In this document: positions 16,850 through 26,600 of the stretch, in pieces
Layout: the number at the start of each line of letters is the position of its first letter
How positions within the stretch are numbered: position 1 is the stretch's first letter
NCBI RefSeq assembly: GCF_001477625.1
Contig: NZ_CP013692.1
Span: forward strand, 3,038,001-3,102,000
Length of the DNA: 64,000 nucleotides
Direction: 5' to 3'
DNA from: Paucibacter sp. KCTC 42545
Lineage (GTDB): Bacteria > Pseudomonadota > Gammaproteobacteria > Burkholderiales > Burkholderiaceae_C
Position numbers and translations under genes: made by a program
The notes under the pieces: generated by a model
Database searches by the model: none
What the model was told of the DNA's origin: nothing
The model's input: only the letters and a program-made list of their open reading frames with translations

Positions 16850-17207
16850 GGGAGGCCTTTGGCTGAATGACGCCAGGCCACGCTGACCTGCGCCGGCCTT
16901 TACCTTCGCTTTGCCCGCGGTCAATGTCTGTGCGTTGGCGCACGCCAGGCGGGGGCGCAGCAAGCGACACGACTCAGGCGCAACAAGTTCATCACGGCCT
17001 TGCAATTGATTGAACTCAAGCCAAGCACTTGGTCATGCGGCCAAAATGGTCTGGGCTGCCGCTGATCCTTGGCCGTCGAAGTGCAGGGCTAAGCCTTGAG
17101 CGAGAACGGGGCTACAGCCCAGTTGCAGAGAATGCCCGCTTTCGCCTTCACGCGCAGGCTGCATCATTTGATCAACAGAACCAATCAATAAGTGGGAGGC
17201 CAAGACC
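16850..17207. other. Divergent intergenic region before the ArsA fusion
   Basis: About 358 bases. It carries a 12-base palindrome CCAAG-CA-CTTGG (17021-17032) and, at 17194-17199, the GGGAGG ribosome-binding site of the ArsA fusion gene. I do not see a copy of the dyad found before arsR, so arsenic control of the ArsA gene is not evident from sequence. Confidence 0.5.
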
Positions 17208-19403
17208 ATGGAAGTCAAAGTTCTGGGTTCGGGTTGCAGCAAGTGCCGCAGCACGGTCAGCATGATTGAGCGCGCGGCCGCGGCGCTGGGGCAAGAGCTG
17301 AACCTCGTCAAGATCGAGCAGGCAGCGGAGATTCAGCGCTACGGCGTACATGCCACGCCAGCCGTGCTGATTGATGGCCGGGTGGTTCACGCCGGCGGCA
17401 TCCCCTCACATGACGAGGTACTGGCCTGGCTGAGGCCGAAGGCGAACACGGCTCTACAGCCCACAGAGGATGCAGAGACCACGCAAGCCACACAGGCGGC
17501 AGAGGCCAACACCATCGGTTTTCTGAGCCGGCCAACGCGCCACCTGTTCTTCACCGGCAAGGGCGGCGTCGGCAAGACATCGCTCTCAACGGCCACGGCG
17601 CTAACGCTGGCTGATGGCGGCAAGCAGGTGCTGCTGGTCAGCACCGACGCCGCCTCAAATCTGGACGAAATGCTGGGCGTGGCCCTGCACAACACGCCAA
17701 CGCCCGTGCCGGGCGCGCCGGGACTTTGGGTGCTGAACATCGACCCGGACAATGCGGCGGAAGCCTATCGACAGCGGGTGCTGACGCAGATGGGCGCCAA
17801 CGCCAGCGCGGCCGAACTCGCCAATGTGCGCGAGCAACTGTCGGGCGCCTGCACCACCGAGATCGCCTCCTTCGATGAGTTCGCAAGCTTGCTGGCCGAC
17901 AACTCGCCAGCCGTTAACCAGGCCATTAACCAGGCCATTAACCAGGCCGGTAACCAGGCCGGTAGCCAGGCCGCTGGCCGGCCGCACTTCGATCACATCG
18001 TGTTTGACACGGCACCCACCGGCCACACCCTGCGCCTGCTCAGCTTGCCCAAGGCCTGGAGCGGCTTTCTGGCGGGCAATGACCGCGGCGCCTCGTGCCT
18101 GGGTCCGCACTCCGGGCTGAAGATGCAGGAAGTGCGCTTCCAGGCCGCATTGAAAGCCTTGAGCGACCCAGCGCTGACCACCGTGGTGCTGGTGACCCGC
18201 CCCGACAAAGGCGCCATCGCCGAGGCGGCGCGCACCTCAATAGACCTGTGCGAGCTGGGCCTCAACAACCAGCGCCTGGCCATCAACGGCGTTTTTCACG
18301 CCAGCGCGCGCAGCGATGCGGTGGCCTGCGCGATTGAGGACTTAGGGCAAGTGGCGCTGGCTGAAATGCCAGCGGCCTTGCAAGCCCTGCCGCAGGACCG
18401 CGTTCCCTTGCGGGCCTTTGACACCGTCGGCCTGCCCGCCTTGCGCGCCCTGCTGGCGCCGGCAACATCTAGCCCCACGCCACCGGAACCGCCGCTGGCC
18501 GGGGCCGCACTGCCTCTCAGCCAAGTTCAGGGGCTGGCCGCGCTAGCCGACGAATTGGCGGCCGCCGGCCATGGCCTGATCATGGTGATGGGCAAGGGGG
18601 GCGTTGGCAAAACCACGATTGCGGCCGCCCTGGCTTTGGGCCTGGTGCAACGCGGAAAAAGCGTGCACCTCAGCACCACTGATCCGGCTGCGCACTTGGC
18701 AGCCACGCTGGAAGGCGCCGTCACCGGCCTGCAGCTCAGCCGCATCGATCCCAAGGTGGAAACGCAGCGCTATATCGACAAAATCATGGCCGCCAAGTCA
18801 CCCGGCCTCGATGCGCAAGAGCAGGCGCTGTTGCTTGAAGATCTGCACTCGCCCTGCACCGAAGAGGTGGCGGTGTTCCACGCCTTCTCACGCATCGTCA
18901 GCGAGGCGCGCAGCGCTTTTGTGGTGCTGGACACTGCGCCCACCGGGCATTCCATGCTGCTGATGGACGCCACCGGCGCCTACCACCGGCAAATGATGCA
19001 TGAGTTCGAAGGCCGTGGCAGCGCCCGTGTGGTCACGCCGCTGATGCGACTGCAAGACGGCGCATACACCAAGATCATTCTGGTCACATTGCCCGAGGTG
19101 ACGCCAGTCTCGCAGGCCGCGGCCCTGCAAGAGGACTTGCGCCGCGCCAGCGTCGAGCCCTATGCCTGGGTGCTGAACAAAAGCGTGCTCGCGGCCGGCA
19201 CGCAAGACCCGCTGCTGGCCGCGCGGCTGGCGGGAGAGCGCAAGCAGATCGCGCGCATGAACGCCGGCCTGGCCAAGCGCTTGTTCACCCTACCCTGGTT
19301 GACGGTGCCGCCGATTGGCTTGCAGGAACTGGGCAAGCTGGTCAGCGCGCCAGGCTCGGCGCCAGCCGTTCACACGGATGGGATGGCAAATGCCACGCCT
19401 TAG
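17208..19403 (+). CDS. arsA: Thioredoxin-like domain fused to ArsA arsenite ATPase
   Basis: A 731-residue fusion. Residues 1-80 form a small thioredoxin-fold domain with a CxxC (GSGCSKC, Cys10/Cys13), like 'redox-active disulfide protein 2'. After a linker comes a full two-domain ArsA, the soluble ATPase that loads As(III)/Sb(III) onto the efflux pump. Nucleotide-binding domains 1 and 2 have GKGGVGKT at 117-124 and 462-469. All three metalloid-binding cysteines of ArsA are present: Cys215 (GACTTE), Cys297 (GASCLGP) and Cys550 (SPCTEE). The DTAPTGHTLRLL and DTAPTGHSMLL switch II motifs are intact. No arsD is in the locus. A GGGAGG site precedes the ATG. It is convergent with arsH and faces the arsRC-acr3-arsH operon. 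Confidence 0.92.
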   Translation: MEVKVLGSGCSKCRSTVSMIERAAAALGQELNLVKIEQAAEIQRYGVHATPAVLIDGRVVHAGGIPSHDEVLAWLRPKANTALQPTEDAETTQATQAAEANTIGFLSRPTRHLFFTGKGGVGKTSLSTATALTLADGGKQVLLVSTDAASNLDEMLGVALHNTPTPVPGAPGLWVLNIDPDNAAEAYRQRVLTQMGANASAAELANVREQLSGACTTEIASFDEFASLLADNSPAVNQAINQAINQAGNQAGSQAAGRPHFDHIVFDTAPTGHTLRLLSLPKAWSGFLAGNDRGASCLGPHSGLKMQEVRFQAALKALSDPALTTVVLVTRPDKGAIAEAARTSIDLCELGLNNQRLAINGVFHASARSDAVACAIEDLGQVALAEMPAALQALPQDRVPLRAFDTVGLPALRALLAPATSSPTPPEPPLAGAALPLSQVQGLAALADELAAAGHGLIMVMGKGGVGKTTIAAALALGLVQRGKSVHLSTTDPAAHLAATLEGAVTGLQLSRIDPKVETQRYIDKIMAAKSPGLDAQEQALLLEDLHSPCTEEVAVFHAFSRIVSEARSAFVVLDTAPTGHSMLLMDATGAYHRQMMHEFEGRGSARVVTPLMRLQDGAYTKIILVTLPEVTPVSQAAALQEDLRRASVEPYAWVLNKSVLAAGTQDPLLAARLAGERKQIARMNAGLAKRLFTLPWLTVPPIGLQELGKLVSAPGSAPAVHTDGMANATP
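17916..17972 (+). repeat. 12-bp in-frame tandem repeat in arsA
   Basis: Four and three-quarter copies of a 12-base unit (AACCAGGCC plus ATT or GGT) encoding NQAI/NQAG repeats in nucleotide-binding domain 1 of the ArsA fusion, just before the strand leading to DTAPTGH. Copies 1 and 2 are identical, as are 3 and 4, which suggests recent slippage. Confidence 0.9.
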
Positions 19404-19432
19404 AGCGCGGGCTGATTGACCCGTTTTGACAG

Positions 19433-20122
19433 CTACTCGGCGCTCTCTTTGCGCTCGCTGTAGCGGTCCACCAAGTAGGGGCTGGCATCGCGCGTCAGCA
19501 AGGTGAACTTGAACAGCTCTTCCATCACGTCGACCACCCGGTCGTAATAGCTGGAAGGCTTCATGCGGCCGGCTTCATCAAACTCCAGAAAGGCCTTGGC
19601 CACGGAGGATTGATTGGGGATGGTGATCATGCGCATCCAGCGCCCCAGTACGCGCAGCTGGTTCACCGCATTGAAAGACTGCGAGCCGCCCGACACCTGC
19701 ATCACCGCCAGGGTCTTGCCCTGGGTCGGGCGAATGGCGCCTGAGTTGAGCGGCAGCCAGTCGATCTGCGACTTCATCACGCCGGTCATGGCGCCATGGC
19801 GCTCGGGCGAGGTCCAGACCATGGCTTCGGACCATTCGGTCAGCTGGCGCAACTCCTGCACCTTGGGGTGCTGATCGCTGCCATCGTCCGGCAGCGGCAA
19901 GCCAGCAGGGTTGAAAATGCGCACCTCGCCACCCATCGCGGTCAAGAGACGCGCGGCCTCGAAAGTGAGCAGCCGGCTGTAGGAACGCTCGCGCAGCGAG
20001 CCGTAGAGCAGCAAGAAGCGCGGCGCGTGTTGGGATGGGCCGGCGCCGTTCAGCTTGGCGCTTGTTGGCGCATCGAAAAGCGCGGTGTCGATATGGGGCA
20101 GGCTGGGGTCAAGCGTGGACAA
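19433..20122 (-). CDS. arsH: ArsH NADPH-dependent FMN reductase
   Basis: A 229-residue ArsH flavoprotein. It oxidises trivalent organoarsenicals or acts as an NADPH:FMN/quinone reductase in arsenic resistance. The FMN-binding loop [12 protein letters not shown] and the motifs [20 protein letters not shown] and [28 protein letters not shown] are characteristic. The start is TTG with an AGGAG site upstream. It is last in the leftward ars operon, separated from acr3 by 119 bases containing a hairpin, so it may be expressed at a lower level. Confidence 0.95.
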   Translation of the reverse strand: MSTLDPSLPHIDTALFDAPTSAKLNGAGPSQHAPRFLLLYGSLRERSYSRLLTFEAARLLTAMGGEVRIFNPAGLPLPDDGSDQHPKVQELRQLTEWSEAMVWTSPERHGAMTGVMKSQIDWLPLNSGAIRPTQGKTLAVMQVSGGSQSFNAVNQLRVLGRWMRMITIPNQSSVAKAFLEFDEAGRMKPSSYYDRVVDVMEELFKFTLLTRDASPYLVDRYSERKESAE

Positions 20123-20183
20123 GGAAGTCTCCTGCGCAGGCTGCCGCGTTCACAAGCAGCAGCCCGCATTGATGTTTGTGCAA

Positions 20184-20205
20184 AGCAGCGCTTGGATGCG
20201 CTGCT
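20184..20205. other. Hairpin between acr3 and arsH
   Basis: An 8-bp perfect stem AGCAGCGC/GCGCTGCT with a 6-base loop. No T-tract follows, so it is more likely an RNA processing or attenuation element than a terminator. Confidence 0.45.
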
Positions 20206-20241
20206 GACTTGAGCTGCGCGCCAGTCGGCGCCCTCATGCCC

Positions 20242-21324
20242 TCATGCCCCCTGCCCCGCCTCGTACCAGCCCTTGCTGTCGTTGACCAGCTTGACCACCA
20301 GCAGCATCACCGGCACCTCAATCAGCACGCCCACCACGGTGGCCAGCGCCGCGCCCGACTCGAAACCAAACAGGCTGATAGCGGCGGCCACGGCCAGTTC
20401 GAAGAAATTGCTGGCCCCAATCAAGGCCGATGGGCAGGCCACGGCATGGGACTCGCCCAGGCGCCGATTCAGCCAGTAAGCCAGGCCCGAATTGAAGAAT
20501 ACCTGGATCAGGATGGGCACGGCCAGCATCGCGATCACCAAGGGCTGCTCCAGAATCGCCTTGCCCTGGAAGGCGAACAAAAGCACCAGCGTGGCCAGCA
20601 AAGCACTGATGGACCAAGGTCCGATCTTGGCCAGCACCGCATCAAAAACCGCTGGGCCACGGCGCAGCAAAGCCTTGCGCCAGAGCTGCGCCAGCACCAC
20701 CGGAATCACGATGTAGAGCACGACCGAGGTGATCAGCGTGTCCCAAGGCACGACGATGGCCGACAGGCCGAGCAGCAAAGCCACGATGGGCGCGAAGGCG
20801 AACACCATGATGGCGTCGTTCAACGCCACTTGCGAGAGCGTGAACAGCGGGTTGCCGCCGGTGAGCCGGCTCCACACAAACACCATCGCGGTGCAAGGCG
20901 CGGCGGCCAGCAGAATCAGGCCGGCGATATAGCTGTCGGCCTGGTCGGCAGGCAGGTAGGGGGCGAAGACATGGCGGATGAAGATCCAGCCCAACAAAGC
21001 CATCGAGAAAGGCTTGACCGCCCAGTTCACAAACAGCGTGACGCCAATCCCGCGCCAATGCTGCTTGACCTGTGACAGCGCCGCGAAGTCCACCTTCAGC
21101 AGCATGGGGATGATCATCACCCAAATCAGCAGGCCGACCGGCAGATTGACCTTGGCAATCTCCATTTGGCCCACGGCCTGAAACGGCCCGGGCAGCAGCT
21201 GGCCGAGCGCGATGCCGACGATGATGCATAGAAAGACCCAGACGGTCAGGTAGCGCTCGAAGATGCTCATCGGCGCGGGCGCTGCGGGGGTCTCCGCGGG
21301 CGTTGGCAAGGTGGTGGTGCTCAT
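20242..21324 (-). CDS. acr3: ACR3-family arsenite efflux transporter
   Basis: A 360-residue inner-membrane protein with about ten hydrophobic helices, of the ACR3 (bile/arsenite/riboflavin transporter) family, exporting As(III). Family landmarks: LPVGLLIWVMIIPMLLKVDF, the Cys in AAAPCTAMVFVWSRL and the Glu in GASNFFELAVAAAISLFG, both needed in characterised ACR3 proteins. The N-terminal extension is Pro/Ala-rich and cytoplasmic. It lies 21 bases downstream of arsC in the operon. The ArsA fusion may energise it, although ArsA is better known with ArsB. Confidence 0.96.
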   Translation of the reverse strand: MSTTTLPTPAETPAAPAPMSIFERYLTVWVFLCIIVGIALGQLLPGPFQAVGQMEIAKVNLPVGLLIWVMIIPMLLKVDFAALSQVKQHWRGIGVTLFVNWAVKPFSMALLGWIFIRHVFAPYLPADQADSYIAGLILLAAAPCTAMVFVWSRLTGGNPLFTLSQVALNDAIMVFAFAPIVALLLGLSAIVVPWDTLITSVVLYIVIPVVLAQLWRKALLRRGPAVFDAVLAKIGPWSISALLATLVLLFAFQGKAILEQPLVIAMLAVPILIQVFFNSGLAYWLNRRLGESHAVACPSALIGASNFFELAVAAAISLFGFESGAALATVVGVLIEVPVMLLVVKLVNDSKGWYEAGQGA

Positions 21325-21345
21325 GTTTGTTTTCTCTCGAGGGTG

Positions 21346-21858
21346 TTAGCTGCGGCCGATTTCAGCCAAGGCGGCCTGGCAGGCGGCGCGGTCCATGCGT
21401 TCCAAGGGCAAGGCCAGCAACTGCAGCATGCGATAGGCAATGGCCTGGCGCGTCAACTCAAACGCGCGGCGCTTGCCTTCATCGCCACCCTCGGCGTTGG
21501 AGGGGTCTGGGTAACCCCAATGGACTTTCACCGGCTGACCCTGGGCAGAAGGCGCGCCGAAAAACACGGGGCATTGCTCCGCAGCGGCGCTATCGCACAC
21601 GGTGATCACGACAGACAGCGGCGGCGCCTCCGGCGTAGTGAACTCGTCCCAGCTCTTGCTGCGGTAGCCGCTGATGTCAACGCCGGCCTCGCTCAGCGCC
21701 TCAAGCGCAAAAGGGTTAAGTCGCCCGCTCGGCGCGCTGCCCGCGCTGAAGGCCCGCACATCGCGGCCCAGCTTTTTGGCCAGGTGGTTAAGCATGCCCT
21801 CGGCGAGCACGCTGCGCGCGGAGTTGTGGGTGCAGAGGATGAGGATATTGATCGTCAT
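21346..21858 (-). CDS. arsC: Arsenate reductase, LMW-phosphatase type
   Basis: A 170-residue arsenate reductase of the low-molecular-weight tyrosine-phosphatase fold. The P-loop is CTHNSARS (Cys9 to Arg15). The relay cysteines Cys88 and Cys96 (TVCDSAAAEQCPVF) mark the thioredoxin-coupled class, as in S. aureus ArsC. It reduces As(V) to As(III) for export by Acr3. It is second in the operon, 67 bases from arsR. Confidence 0.95.
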   Translation of the reverse strand: MTINILILCTHNSARSVLAEGMLNHLAKKLGRDVRAFSAGSAPSGRLNPFALEALSEAGVDISGYRSKSWDEFTTPEAPPLSVVITVCDSAAAEQCPVFFGAPSAQGQPVKVHWGYPDPSNAEGGDEGKRRAFELTRQAIAYRMLQLLALPLERMDRAACQAALAEIGRS

Positions 21859-21925
21859 GGTGATGGCGGGTGGAATTGGGGAACGACGTGGCGGGCTGGG
21901 GCGGCGTGCAGCAACCCGGCTCAGT

Positions 21926-22249
21926 TCAGCAGCCGCAGCCCGAAGCCGAGGCTGGGATGCAGGCCTCGCCCTGGCAGCAGTTCTCGGTCAGGTACGCCAG
22001 CAAGCCGTTCATCTGCGAGAAGTCAGCGCGGTAGACCAGATTTCGGCCCAGGCGCTGCTGGCTCAGCAAGCCGGCTTGCATCAGCTCTTTCAAATGAAAG
22101 GACAAGGTGGCCGCTGGCACGGCCAGGGCTTCAGCCAGGGCGCCGGGCGTCAAGCCTTCGGCCCCCGCCACCACCAGCAAACGAAACGCGCGCAGGCGAT
22201 GGGCCTGCGCGAGGGCAGCAAGGGATCGAACCACGATGTCTTCATTCAT
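21926..22249 (-). CDS. arsR: ArsR-family arsenic-responsive repressor
   Basis: A 107-residue winged-helix ArsR/SmtB repressor. The DNA-reading helix is in GALAEALAVPAATLSFHLKELMQAGLLSQQRLGRNLVYRAD. There is no CVCxLC site in the DNA-binding helix. Cysteines cluster at the C-terminus instead (Cys91, Cys92, Cys97, Cys105, Cys107; NCCQGEAC), the position used by Acidithiobacillus-type ArsR for As(III). First gene of the ars operon; a strong palindrome lies 11 bases upstream of its start. Confidence 0.95.
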   Translation of the reverse strand: MNEDIVVRSLAALAQAHRLRAFRLLVVAGAEGLTPGALAEALAVPAATLSFHLKELMQAGLLSQQRLGRNLVYRADFSQMNGLLAYLTENCCQGEACIPASASGCGC

Positions 22250-22259
22250 GAATCGATTA

Positions 22260-22275
22260 TTCCATAACTATGGAA
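22260..22275. promoter_or_regulatory. Probable ArsR operator
   Basis: A perfect dyad TTCCATA-AC-TATGGAA immediately upstream of arsR, in an A+T-rich island that would overlap the core promoter. Autoregulation by ArsR at such dyads is the family norm; binding here is inferred. Confidence 0.7.
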
Positions 22276-22510
22276 CTATTGAGCAGATGAAAACGACAGG
22301 CCACGCGAGTAGCCGAACTGGCACAAGTTGCGCAGGTGTCGAACTGGAGGGCGCCGACCAGCGAGGAGTCAGTGGATTGCCCCGCCCAGAGCTTCGACAG
22401 CGCGGCCGGCAGTCCCGCAAAAGCCGCCGGGCGCGGCCCCGCGAGCGACGCGACTCAGTAAACGCGCCCGCTTGCCCCGGCTTCGGCCAGCGCTCAGCCG
22501 GGCAGAAGCC

Positions 22511-23371
22511 TCAAGCCGATTGCGCCAAACGAACCAGCGCCGGCACATCCAAAATCCAGATGCGATAGCCCTTGGAGGCAATCACCCCCATCTCACGCAA
22601 CTGCCGCAGGCTGCGCGAAAAGGTCTCGGGCGAGGTGCCCAGCTGCGAGGCAATGGCGCATTTGCGCTGGCTCAGCACCAGCTGGGTCTGGGCCGTGCTG
22701 CTGCCCTCGCCCTGACCCAGCACCCGCAACTCATCCAGCAGCCAGGCGGCGCAGCGCGCCAACACATGCTTGGCCAGCAAGTCCTGCGCACCGCCGACTG
22801 CGCGTTTGAGCCGCTCGGCCCCCACCGCCAGCAGGCTGCGCGCCAAGACGGGCTCGGCGGCCATGGCCCGCTCCAGAGCCGGCAGCGGGAAGAACCACAG
22901 CAAGACCTCGGTTTCGGCGCGCGCGTTGTCCAGATAGTTGCCGCCCAGCCAGGCACTCTCGGCGTCTATCCATTCCTCGGCATGCACCGTGCAGCGCTGG
23001 CTCCACTGCATTTGCGCGTCATGCCGCCCCACGCTGACGGTGCCGCGCAGCAGCAGCCACAAGCCCTCGGCAGGCTGCGAAGCCATCAGGCACATGGACT
23101 TGGCCGGCAGCACATGCATGAAACCCAGGCCCAGCAAGCTTGCCAAGGCCGGCTCGCTGAGCTGCCCGGCCGGGAACGCCGCCAGCAAGATCTGGCGCAG
23201 TTGCGCTTGCGATGGAATCTCCGGCGGAATCTCTGGCGGGATGGCGCTTGCGCCCAGCCCCTGGCTTGCCGAGGCACTAAGGCCTGACTTGCGCGCAACG
23301 CTGCGCTGGCGCGGGGCTGAATTAGCGCCAGCGCCGGAAGCAATGGTTGCGACGGTAGAGGCATGAGGCAT
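22511..23371 (-). CDS. Crp/Fnr-family transcriptional regulator
   Basis: A 286-residue regulator with a disordered N-terminal extension (about 55 residues with a PPEIPPEIPSQ repeat), a cyclic-nucleotide-like sensor domain (LPAKSMCLMASQPAEGLWLLLRGTVSVG) and a C-terminal winged helix (LSQRKCAIASQLGTSPETFSRSLRQLREMGVI). Fnr-type N-terminal iron-sulfur cysteines are absent, so it is probably a ligand- or redox-sensing Crp relative. I start at the ATG at 23371, which has GGAG 6 bases upstream; in-frame starts at 23377 and 23383 are possible. It is divergent from the giant CHAT gene and from the ars locus in function; target unknown. Confidence 0.88.
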   Translation of the reverse strand: MPHASTVATIASGAGANSAPRQRSVARKSGLSASASQGLGASAIPPEIPPEIPSQAQLRQILLAAFPAGQLSEPALASLLGLGFMHVLPAKSMCLMASQPAEGLWLLLRGTVSVGRHDAQMQWSQRCTVHAEEWIDAESAWLGGNYLDNARAETEVLLWFFPLPALERAMAAEPVLARSLLAVGAERLKRAVGGAQDLLAKHVLARCAAWLLDELRVLGQGEGSSTAQTQLVLSQRKCAIASQLGTSPETFSRSLRQLREMGVIASKGYRIWILDVPALVRLAQSA

Positions 23372-23669
23372 GGTCATCTCCAAGTCAGCTGAGTCGATGC
23401 ACTTCGACTTTGAGGCCGCAGGGAAGGCCTGCTTTTGAGGAAGCGCAAAGGCGGGCGCGGCGGCGGTTTGCGTTGGGTCAAAGCCCGCGTGCTTTCGAAG
23501 CCGGCGCCGGCCTTGGCCTCGGCCGCAATCGCCACCACTTCAACAGATGCGCCCGGCAGCTCCACCAAGCTAGGGACAACAGACCCGCGCCAGCGCCCGC
23601 AGGCTGCCGCAGCCCAGCCATTGCCGTTAGCATCTGCCCGTTCGCCACGATCGACCCGGAGCGCATGCC
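23372..23669. other. Divergent region between Crp/Fnr gene and CHAT gene
   Basis: About 298 bases. It ends with the GGAG ribosome-binding site (23658-23661) of the CHAT gene. I see no clear TTGAT-N4-ATCAA type Crp/Fnr site and no convincing gene. Confidence 0.45.
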
Positions 23670-26600
23670 ATGGCCAGCAAGTCACAGGACATCACCTTCC
23701 TCATCCCCGGCCAGATGGTGGCCAGCCGCTCGGCTGCTGGCGCCAGCCAGGCGGGAGGATTGCAGCGCGGCATCAGCAAAGCCAAGGTGCAGCTCGGCAG
23801 CCAACGTGCCGGCGGCGCGGCTCAGCGCGTCAGCGCCCGGCCCGGCGAAGACGTGGTGCTGCTGACCCTGGCCAACGGCCCCACCCTGGTGTTGCACCCG
23901 CAGGCCGCCCGCGACCTGATGCATGCGCAGAGCAGCGGCGCCACCCGCAGCGCCCTGGCCGCGCATGATGACGATGAAGTCCAAGTGACGGCCAACCTAG
24001 CCTGGCCCGGCCTGGAGGACAAAGCCACACGCGGCGCCACCCGCGGCTGGATGGGCTCAGCGGTGCTGAGCGCCTTCGAGGTGGTGAGCGGCTTGCTGAA
24101 AGATCCGGCCGTCAGCTTGGCCACCGCCGCCATAACCCGCAAGGTAGACGGCCAGGTCAATGCCGGCGTCTACGCGCTGAGCCCCGCCTCGCTGCGCAGC
24201 CCGCTCAAGCATGAAACGCCGCTGCAGCAAGTGCCCGCCGCGGCGGATGCTGGCCCGCTGCTGATCTTGGTGCACGGCACGTTTGTGGACACGGTCAGCA
24301 CCTTCGGCAAGCTCTTCGTGCAGCACCCCGACAAGGTGCGCAACCTGTTCGCGCATTACGCCAACCGGGTCTATGCGCTGGACCACCCGACCATGGGCTT
24401 TAGCCCGATTGCCAATGCGCTGACCCTCGTCAACGCCCTGCCCGCCGGTGCCCGCCTGCATCTGCTGACCCATTCACGCGGCGGCCTGGTGGCTGAGGTG
24501 CTGGCCCGCGCCTGCGGCGGCGGCGCGCTCAGCGAGGAAGAGCTGGCCCTGTTCGCCGGAGCGGAGTACGAGGCGCACCGCCGCGATTTGCAAGCCCTGG
24601 TCAAGGCCGCGCAGGCCAAGGGCTTGAAACTGGAGCGAGTGGTGCGTGTGGCTTGCCCGGCGCGCGGCACCACGCTGGCCTCCAAGCGTCTGGACGCCTA
24701 CCTTTCGGTGCTGCAGTGGGGCTTGCAATTGGCCGGCGTGCCGGTGGCGCCGGAACTGGTGGACTTTGTGCACGAAGTGGCCAGGCGGCGCGCCGACCCT
24801 GCAGAGCTGCCCGGCCTGGAGGCCATGATGCCGGAGAGCCCGGTGGTCGAATGGCTGAACCGCAGCGAGGCGCAACTGCCGGGCGAGTTGCGCGTGGTGG
24901 CGGGCGATCTGGAAGGCGACTCCATCGGCTCCTGGCTCAAGACCTTGCTGTCGGACGCCTTCTACTGGACCGACAACGATCTGGTGGTGCAGACCCGCTC
25001 GATGTACGGCGGCAGCCCGCGCAGTGGTGCCGGCGCGGCCAGCTTCATCCTCGACCGCGGCGGCAAGACCAACCACTTCAACTACTTCAGCAATGAGCGC
25101 ACGGTGGCCGCCATCAGCAGCGCGCTGACGGAAGCAGCGCCGGCCGAGTTCAGCCCCATCGGCCCACTCTCTTGGCAAGGCAAGGACGCCAGCGGCACGC
25201 GCGCCGCCTTGGCAGTGGCGCGCTCACGCGGTTGGTTCAGCAATGACACCGCCGAGCCAAGCCCCGCCGAACAAGCCCAGCGCGCCGAGCAAGCCGCCAA
25301 GCGCCCAGCCGTGTTTGTGCTGCCAGGCATTTTGGGAAGCAATATCAAGCGCAATGGCAGCCGCATCTGGCTGGGCTTTCGCTTCGTCAATGGTTTGATG
25401 AAGCTGGCCTGGGATGAAAAGACCGTCAATGAGTTCGCCCCCGACGGCCCGATCGGCAGCTGCTACGACGCGTTGATTGAGCGCCTGGCCGACACACACG
25501 AGGTGATCCCCTTCGCCTTCGACTGGCGCCGTCCGATTGAAGACGAGGCGCGGCGCTTGGGCCAGGCGGTGGATGCGGCAATCGCCGCCCGCCGCAACAG
25601 CGGCCAGCCTGTGCGCATCATTGCCCACTCCATGGGCGGCCTGGTGGCGCGCACCATGCAGCTGGAAGCGCCCGCCACCTGGCGCCGCATGATGGCCCAC
25701 CCGGACGCCCGCCTGCTGATGCTGGGCACGCCCAACGGCGGCTCCTGGGCGCCGATGCAAACCCTGTCGGGCGACGACACCTTCGGCAACGCCCTGGTGG
25801 CCTTTGGTGCCCTGTTCGACAAGGGCGGCGCGCGCAAGATGATGGCCGGCATGCCCGGCTTTATGCAGCTGCAAGACGGTTTGCTGGACCCGCAGCTGGG
25901 CCTGGACCGGGCCGAGACCTGGCAAAAGCTGGCAGACCAAGACATCGCCATCCTGCGTGAGCGCAGCTTCTGGCATCAGCTGGAGTCACAGATCAGCATC
26001 TACACCTGGGGCGCGCCGCCGCAAAAAGTGCTGGACCAGGCCGTGGCCCTGCGCCGCCGGCTCGACGCACAGATCGGCCAACTCGGCCTGGACAAGCAAA
26101 AGATGCTGCTGGTGGTCGGCCACGCCAGCTTCACCCCGGCCGGCATCCGGCTGGACCCGAACGATGGCCTGGAATACCTGGACACACCCGACGACGGCGA
26201 TGGCCGCGTCACCCTGGCCAGCGCCACCCAGTTGGGCCTGCGGACCTGGAAGCTGGACGCCGAGCATGGCAAATTGCCCGATGTTGCCGAGGCCTTTGCC
26301 GCTTACGTCGAATTGCTACAGACCGGCGACACCCGCTCGCTGGAAACCCTGGAAGCGCGGGCTTCGCGCGCCGCAGCAACAACCAGCACGGCCGGCGGCG
26401 CCGCTGCGGCGGCAGCGGCCAGCCCGCAGTTGCAACGCAGTCGACCCTCGCGCGGCTTGCAGGCCTCGCTGCCGCCCTCAGATGCCGGCGATGTGATGGG
26501 CCTGGCCCGCCACAGCGCCAAGCGTGTGGCGGCGGACCAGGGTTCGCGGGCGCTGCAGATGACGGTGCTGAATGCCGACCTGCGCTTTGTGCAGCAGCCG

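Noticed and set aside
21926..22249. ArsR as a metal sensor with the classical CVCxLC site
   Set aside because: That motif is absent; sensing cysteines are at the C-terminus instead.
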